Shown piece after piece: positions 60,562-64,000 of a stretch of 64,000 nt of DNA (position 1 is its first letter; each line of letters begins with the position of its first letter). The notes under the pieces were generated by a model. The model did no database searches. It was given only the letters and a program-made list of their open reading frames with translations, and was not told the DNA's origin. The position numbers were made by a program, and so were the translations under genes. The stretch is from UBA2377 sp964429385 (GTDB taxonomy: Bacteria > Verrucomicrobiota > Verrucomicrobiia > Opitutales > Opitutaceae): contig CAYSBR010000001.1 in the NCBI GenBank assembly GCA_964429385.1, positions 124,001 to 188,000 on the forward strand, given 5' to 3'.

Positions 60562-62019
60562 ATGTCCACCCCTTGGAGTTTCTATGGTCGCCGCGCCGAA
60601 CTGAGCCAATTACAGGCGATTCTCGCCCGTCGGCGCTGGTTCTTTCTCCAAATCTCCGGTCGTCGGCGCATCGGCAAAACCACGCTTATTCAGGAGGCCC
60701 TGAGCGTCGATCAACGCGCCCGCACGCTCTACCTGCAAATCCCCGACTCCGATCCCGTCGGCGTCGTTGCTGCCTGCAACGGATATTTGGAGACCTTTGG
60801 CCGTCCCGAACGCGTTTCCGATCTCGGAGAACTCGCCAAACTCGTCGGCCGTCTGGCCGAGAGCGGACACATCGTCGCAATCGACGAATTTCAATACTTC
60901 CATCGCAAGCCCCTCGGGGATTTCTGCTCCCTCCTACAGGCCGAGGTGGACCGTCTCGCCGCCCGCGCCTCCGAAGTCACCGGCGGACTCATTGTGCTCG
61001 GTTCACTTCACGCGGAGATGACCGCCCTCCTCGAGGATCGCGACGCCCCGCTCTTCAACCGCGCCACCGACCGCCTCGACCTCGGCCACCTCGACATCGC
61101 CTCGATTCTCGAAATCCTGCGGGCCCACGCCGACACGTCTCCGCAACGCCTCCTCTTTCTCTGGAATCTCTTCGAGGGTGTGCCCAAATTCTACCGCGAC
61201 GCCTTTGAGCAGGGCGTGCTTGGCGCGGACCGCCGCGAGCTCCTGAAACGCCTCTTCTTCGCCAGCTCCTCGCCCCTGCGTGGCGAGGCCGACAACTGGT
61301 TCCTGCGCGAACTCCGGGGGCGCTACGACATGGTGCTCCAGCACCTTGCCAAAAACCCCGGCTGCACCAACGCCGAGATCGAGGCCGCGATCGCACAAGT
61401 ATCCCGGGCCGGGGAGACCAAGCAGATCGGCGGTTACCTGAAAATTCTCACCGAGCGCTACCGCATGATCGAGCGAAAGCTCCCCATCTTCTCCCCTGTC
61501 AAAGCGCGCAGCGGCCGTTACTACATTCGTGACAATTTCCTCCGCGCCTGGCTCTCCGCCCTCCAGCGTCCTGTCTCGGCCACCGCCTTCCGCCCCCTGG
61601 AGGAACTCATCGCCCAGGCCGATGAGCGCCTTGCGACCGTCGAGGGTTTTGCCCTGGAGGCCCTTGCCGGCCAGCTCTACGAAGAGCGCAGCCGCCTCGG
61701 CCTCGGTGATTTCCCACTAAGCGACCGCATCCGGGGCTACTGGGATCGCGGAGATATCGAAATCGACCTCGTCGCCGTTTCAGAACCGGAACAGCGCATC
61801 CGCTTCGGCACCTGCCGTCGTAACCCCGAAAAGCTCTTCGCCTCCCTCCACGGCCTGCGCACCGGGGCTGAAGCCTTTGTCAAGACCCACGGCCGATTCC
61901 GAGAGTGGCGTCGCGAGTTCGTCGCCATCGCCCCGGAAATCGCGCCCGAACTCCGCGCCCGCCTGCAACAGACCGATATCATCCCCCAAGACCTGCACGA
62001 CCTCACCGCCGGCCTCTAA
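60562..62019 (+). CDS. Archaeal-type ATPase with DUF234-like C-terminal domain
   Basis: A 485-residue protein. The N-terminal AAA-like domain starts FYGRRAELSQLQAILARRRWFFLQISGRRRIGKTTLIQEA (Walker A GRRRIGKTT), with HIVAIDEFQYFHR as Walker B. The C-terminal half (RYYIRDNFLRAWLSAL, GYWDRGDIEIDLVAV) matches the DUF234 nuclease-like region. In WDRGDIEIDLVAV the D-x-E-x-D pattern could be part of a PD-(D/E)xK fold. These ATPases are widespread in archaea, patchy in bacteria, and their role is unknown (suspected DNA-linked or defence-related). Together with its AT-rich promoter this points to horizontal transfer. Confidence 0.85.
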   Translation: MSTPWSFYGRRAELSQLQAILARRRWFFLQISGRRRIGKTTLIQEALSVDQRARTLYLQIPDSDPVGVVAACNGYLETFGRPERVSDLGELAKLVGRLAESGHIVAIDEFQYFHRKPLGDFCSLLQAEVDRLAARASEVTGGLIVLGSLHAEMTALLEDRDAPLFNRATDRLDLGHLDIASILEILRAHADTSPQRLLFLWNLFEGVPKFYRDAFEQGVLGADRRELLKRLFFASSSPLRGEADNWFLRELRGRYDMVLQHLAKNPGCTNAEIEAAIAQVSRAGETKQIGGYLKILTERYRMIERKLPIFSPVKARSGRYYIRDNFLRAWLSALQRPVSATAFRPLEELIAQADERLATVEGFALEALAGQLYEERSRLGLGDFPLSDRIRGYWDRGDIEIDLVAVSEPEQRIRFGTCRRNPEKLFASLHGLRTGAEAFVKTHGRFREWRREFVAIAPEIAPELRARLQQTDIIPQDLHDLTAGL

Positions 62020-62047
62020 TTCGCACCTAACTCGGCTTTCCCGCCTC

Positions 62048-62158
62048 ATGCCCGCCGCCCACGCCGATCTTCGCCTCGCGATCCAGTCCTCCCTCGCCAC
62101 CTTCACCCAGAAGTCCCTGCGCGAAGCCTCCATCGGCCTCTTCGCCACCCTCGGCTAA
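62048..62158 (+). pseudogene. Fragment resembling the N-terminus of an Eco57I-type restriction-modification protein
   Basis: A 36-codon frame, MPAAHADLRLAIQSSLATFTQKSLREASIGLFATLG, ends at TAA 62156-62158. The pattern (LRLAIQSSLATF...GLFATLG) resembles, as far as I can judge, the extreme N-terminus of large Eco57I-type methylase/nuclease proteins, which would continue with a Tyr-containing helix. Only this start remains, so it would be a deletion remnant. The match is weak and based on memory of the family. Confidence 0.3.
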
Positions 62159-62170
62159 GATAATCATGTC

Positions 62171-62872
62171 ATGGATGCCGCTACGGAACAGGCCCACATT
62201 CTGTTGCTCGCCGAGATGCGGGCGGAGCTTGCTGCCGGTCTTGCTGGAATAAATTCAAAAACCTTAACCGGGGTTAATAAGTATTTGCACCCGACATGCT
62301 CTGCGATTGCCGACTTGGGTTCGGGTTTCCTCACACTCAAAAAGGAGGGGAACACTCACGCGGCACGCGTCCTTGTCAGGACTTGCATAGAGGCAGCGCT
62401 CAAGGTCGGCACAGTTTACGAGAAACCCTCGGCTCTCTACCGCATCGCCTTTACCGAGCACCTCGGAGACGGTCAGTTTCTCACGGCTGCCGATGAGAAC
62501 AAGATCATCGTGACACCCGGAATGATCGACGCCAAGTGGGCCAAGACAAAGCCCGTGCTATCATCTCTTTTCCCAGGTGAACAGTTGAAGAACGCCCCGA
62601 TCAGTGCGGAGACTCTAGGGCAGTGGTCGAAGATGCCCGACCTCTACAACTTTCAGTTTAAGCTCTACTGCAACTACACCCACGCAACCCTGCGCGCCCA
62701 CGCGACCCCCGAACACTTTGACCCTGAGCTCGATTATCTTACGGTTTCTCAATGTCTCTTCACTGCGCTTGTCGTCGCCAATAAGCGCTTGAGCGGAAAC
62801 TGCCCAAACATTGACACCTACTTTAAGCGGGTGAAGGCCCTAGGCCCCAAACCTCCGCAGCCTCCGGCATAG
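62171..62872 (+). CDS. Hypothetical protein, DUF5677-like
   Basis: A 233-residue soluble protein beginning MDAATEQAHILLLAEMRAELAAGL. A helical segment (HAARVLVRTCIEAALKVGTVYEK) resembles the core of DUF5677-type proteins found in bacterial defence or stress regions, and LYNFQFKLYCNYTHATLRAH follows. The assignment is tentative. It starts 12 bases after the remnant gene, on the same strand. Codon use is less GC-rich than in the flanking operon, consistent with acquired DNA. Confidence 0.6.
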   Translation: MDAATEQAHILLLAEMRAELAAGLAGINSKTLTGVNKYLHPTCSAIADLGSGFLTLKKEGNTHAARVLVRTCIEAALKVGTVYEKPSALYRIAFTEHLGDGQFLTAADENKIIVTPGMIDAKWAKTKPVLSSLFPGEQLKNAPISAETLGQWSKMPDLYNFQFKLYCNYTHATLRAHATPEHFDPELDYLTVSQCLFTALVVANKRLSGNCPNIDTYFKRVKALGPKPPQPPA

Positions 62873-63203
62873 AAGTTAATCGGACCATTCGGCGGATGCC
62901 TTCGTTTCAGCCCAACCGACAACCGACGGAGCCATGCTGTTACTGGTTACCTCCAATGACCACCATTTCGTGCCTGGAGTTCAGTGTCGCTGAAATCGTC
63001 GGCTGCGAACGCCGCCATGGCTCGGATTGGAAAGACCCGTCGAGCTGGGGTTGGGTCTTGGCCAACGCGCGACCGCTGCCCTTCCGGGCCTGCAAGGGAG
63101 CGCTGGGATTTTTTAGGCCCGAGCTCAAATAGCAGCCCAGCCCCATCCGACTCTTCAGACTTTTCGGTTGGATTCGGGCGGGCGGGTTGCAGGCTCGCGG
63201 GCC
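62873..63203. other. Region between hypothetical gene and PlsC-type gene
   Basis: These 331 bases carry only an ASCH-like fragment at 62956-63132 and otherwise no supported gene. Sequence returns to high GC toward 63150. A promoter for the acyltransferase should lie in the last 80 bases, but no clear -35/-10 pair is seen. Confidence 0.4.
62956..63132 (+). pseudogene. Fragment resembling the C-terminus of an ASCH-domain protein
   Basis: The frame reads MTTISCLEFSVAEIVG...GWVLANARPLPFRACKGALGFFRPELK. The GWVLANARPLPFRACKGALGFFRP part resembles the C-terminal strand-turn of small ASCH-domain proteins found in phages and mobile elements. Full ASCH proteins are usually more than 100 residues; here the N-terminal part is missing, so it looks like a remnant. 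Confidence 0.4.
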
Positions 63204-64000
63204 ATGGCCGGGTTTCCTGATCTGCATGTCCTTCCGTATCGCACCGCGCCGGCCACGGTCGTGCGGCCGACGGGCTGGCCTTCGGTGCGGTTTTATCTGC
63301 GCGGCTTCCGGCTGATGGTGCAGGCCCGGAGGCGGCAGAGGCGCGGCGCCACGGGGGAGGAACTCACACGCTTTTGCTGCCGGGGCGCGGCCGGCCTGCT
63401 GGAGGAGCTCGGCGTGCGCATCACCATCGAGGGCGCGGAGCATTTTCTTTCCAGCAAGCGACCGATGGTTTTCGCGAGCAACCATATGAGCATGTTCGAC
63501 CCGCTGGTGATCTACGGTGCGGTCGGGCCGCATCGGCCGTTTGTCTCCGTCACCTCGCGCTACCTGAGCAAGATGCCCGTCTGCGGACCGCTCTTTAGCA
63601 GCCTGCCCCACATCTGGGTGGACCGCAAAAGTCCGCGCCGCGATCTGCAGGCCGTTTACACGGAAGGCGTCGCCCATCTCCGCGCCGGCCGCTCGGTCCT
63701 GGTGTTTCCCGAGAGCACCCGGTTGCCACGGTTTCGCCCGGGGCAGTTTAACTCCATGGCCGTCAAACTCGCCCGCCGTGCCGGCGTGCCGGTCTGCCCG
63801 GTCGCCGTGCAAACCGATGCCTGGGCCGTGGGCTGGCCCTTCCGCCTGTTCGGTCGCATCCACCCCGCACGCGAGATCCGCGTCACCTTCGGCCCGCCGG
63901 TCGAGGTCGAGACCAACGATCAGCCGCAACGCGCCCGCCTGATCCATTTCATCGCCCGCCAGCACGAAACCTGGGGTCATCCCCTCGACCTCACCCCGCC
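63204..64000 (+). CDS. plsC: PlsC-family 1-acylglycerol-3-phosphate acyltransferase (partial, runs off window)
   Basis: Start ATG 63204 (MAGFPDLHVLPYRTAPATVV); the frame stays open to the window end, about 265 residues seen. Motif I is NHMSMFD (the H-x4-D catalytic pair), motif III is FPESTRLPRFRPGQF and motif IV lies in the GVPVCPVAVQT segment. The enzyme transfers an acyl chain to lysophosphatidate in the inner membrane. Motif III reads FPESTR where the usual form is FPEGTR, a common variant. The product may be a related lipid acyltransferase. Confidence 0.88.
   Translation, partial: MAGFPDLHVLPYRTAPATVVRPTGWPSVRFYLRGFRLMVQARRRQRRGATGEELTRFCCRGAAGLLEELGVRITIEGAEHFLSSKRPMVFASNHMSMFDPLVIYGAVGPHRPFVSVTSRYLSKMPVCGPLFSSLPHIWVDRKSPRRDLQAVYTEGVAHLRAGRSVLVFPESTRLPRFRPGQFNSMAVKLARRAGVPVCPVAVQTDAWAVGWPFRLFGRIHPAREIRVTFGPPVEVETNDQPQRARLIHFIARQHETWGHPLDLTP

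Overview
The window is about 64 kb of high-GC bacterial DNA carrying roughly 45 genes. Gene content points to a Verrucomicrobiota bacterium, most likely Opitutaceae: SusD-less TonB-dependent receptors (TBDRs) with an N-terminal LTPF-V segment, LacI-type regulators beside secreted carbohydrate enzymes, many Gfo/Idh/MocA dehydrogenases, and starts that mostly lack a Shine-Dalgarno sequence. This placement is inferred from protein character; no 16S or marker search was possible.

Layout. (1) 1-7250: a carbohydrate-use locus with a BNR/Asp-box lipoprotein (cut by the window edge), a secreted toroid-type protein, a divergent LacI regulator with a strong palindromic operator candidate, and a TBDR ending in a clear terminator. 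(2) 7269-7791: a small helix-turn-helix gene bracketed by three identical 19-bp palindromes. (3) 7835-25765: mostly housekeeping genes: a FtsX/MacB-type ABC exporter, asnS, a three-repeat protein of unknown function, an esterase, an RsuA-type pseudouridine synthase, a YhbY protein, a PQQ-propeller protein, a GYF-domain membrane protein, a hydroxyacid dehydrogenase, a YbaY-like lipoprotein, a GH50-like protein, a heptose-kinase-like plus glycosyltransferase pair, an M13 peptidase and a flavin reductase. (4) 25838-43781: a rhamnogalacturonan/pectin-type locus with an MFS transporter, exo-rhamnogalacturonan-lyase-like protein, L-rhamnose mutarotase, LacI regulator, fused double SGNH esterase, DUF6250-like protein, a second toroid protein, an Na+/solute symporter, a 1,256-residue TBDR and a Gfo/Idh/MocA oxidoreductase. 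(5) 44064-50052: a TlpA-like thioredoxin and an ECF sigma / FecR / STN-TBDR trio. (6) 50213-60254: a divergent catabolic cluster around an IclR regulator, with MlrC-type M81 protein and class-III aminotransferase on one side and amidohydrolase, SDR, D-threonine-aldolase-like protein, two Gfo/Idh/MocA proteins, HpcH/HpaI aldolase and SDR on the other. The intergenic space carries a GAAA-N6-TTTC operator candidate. (7) 60254-63132: a small accessory island with an archaeal-type ATPase behind an 18-bp perfect palindrome, gene remnants and a hypothetical protein. (8) 63204-end: a PlsC-type acyltransferase cut by the window edge.

The best candidates for undescribed biology are the palindrome-bracketed HTH gene, the three-repeat protein at 11332-12891, the IclR-controlled catabolic cluster, and the ATPase island. 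A 10-N assembly gap lies inside one dehydrogenase, and the 35 bases before it look spurious.
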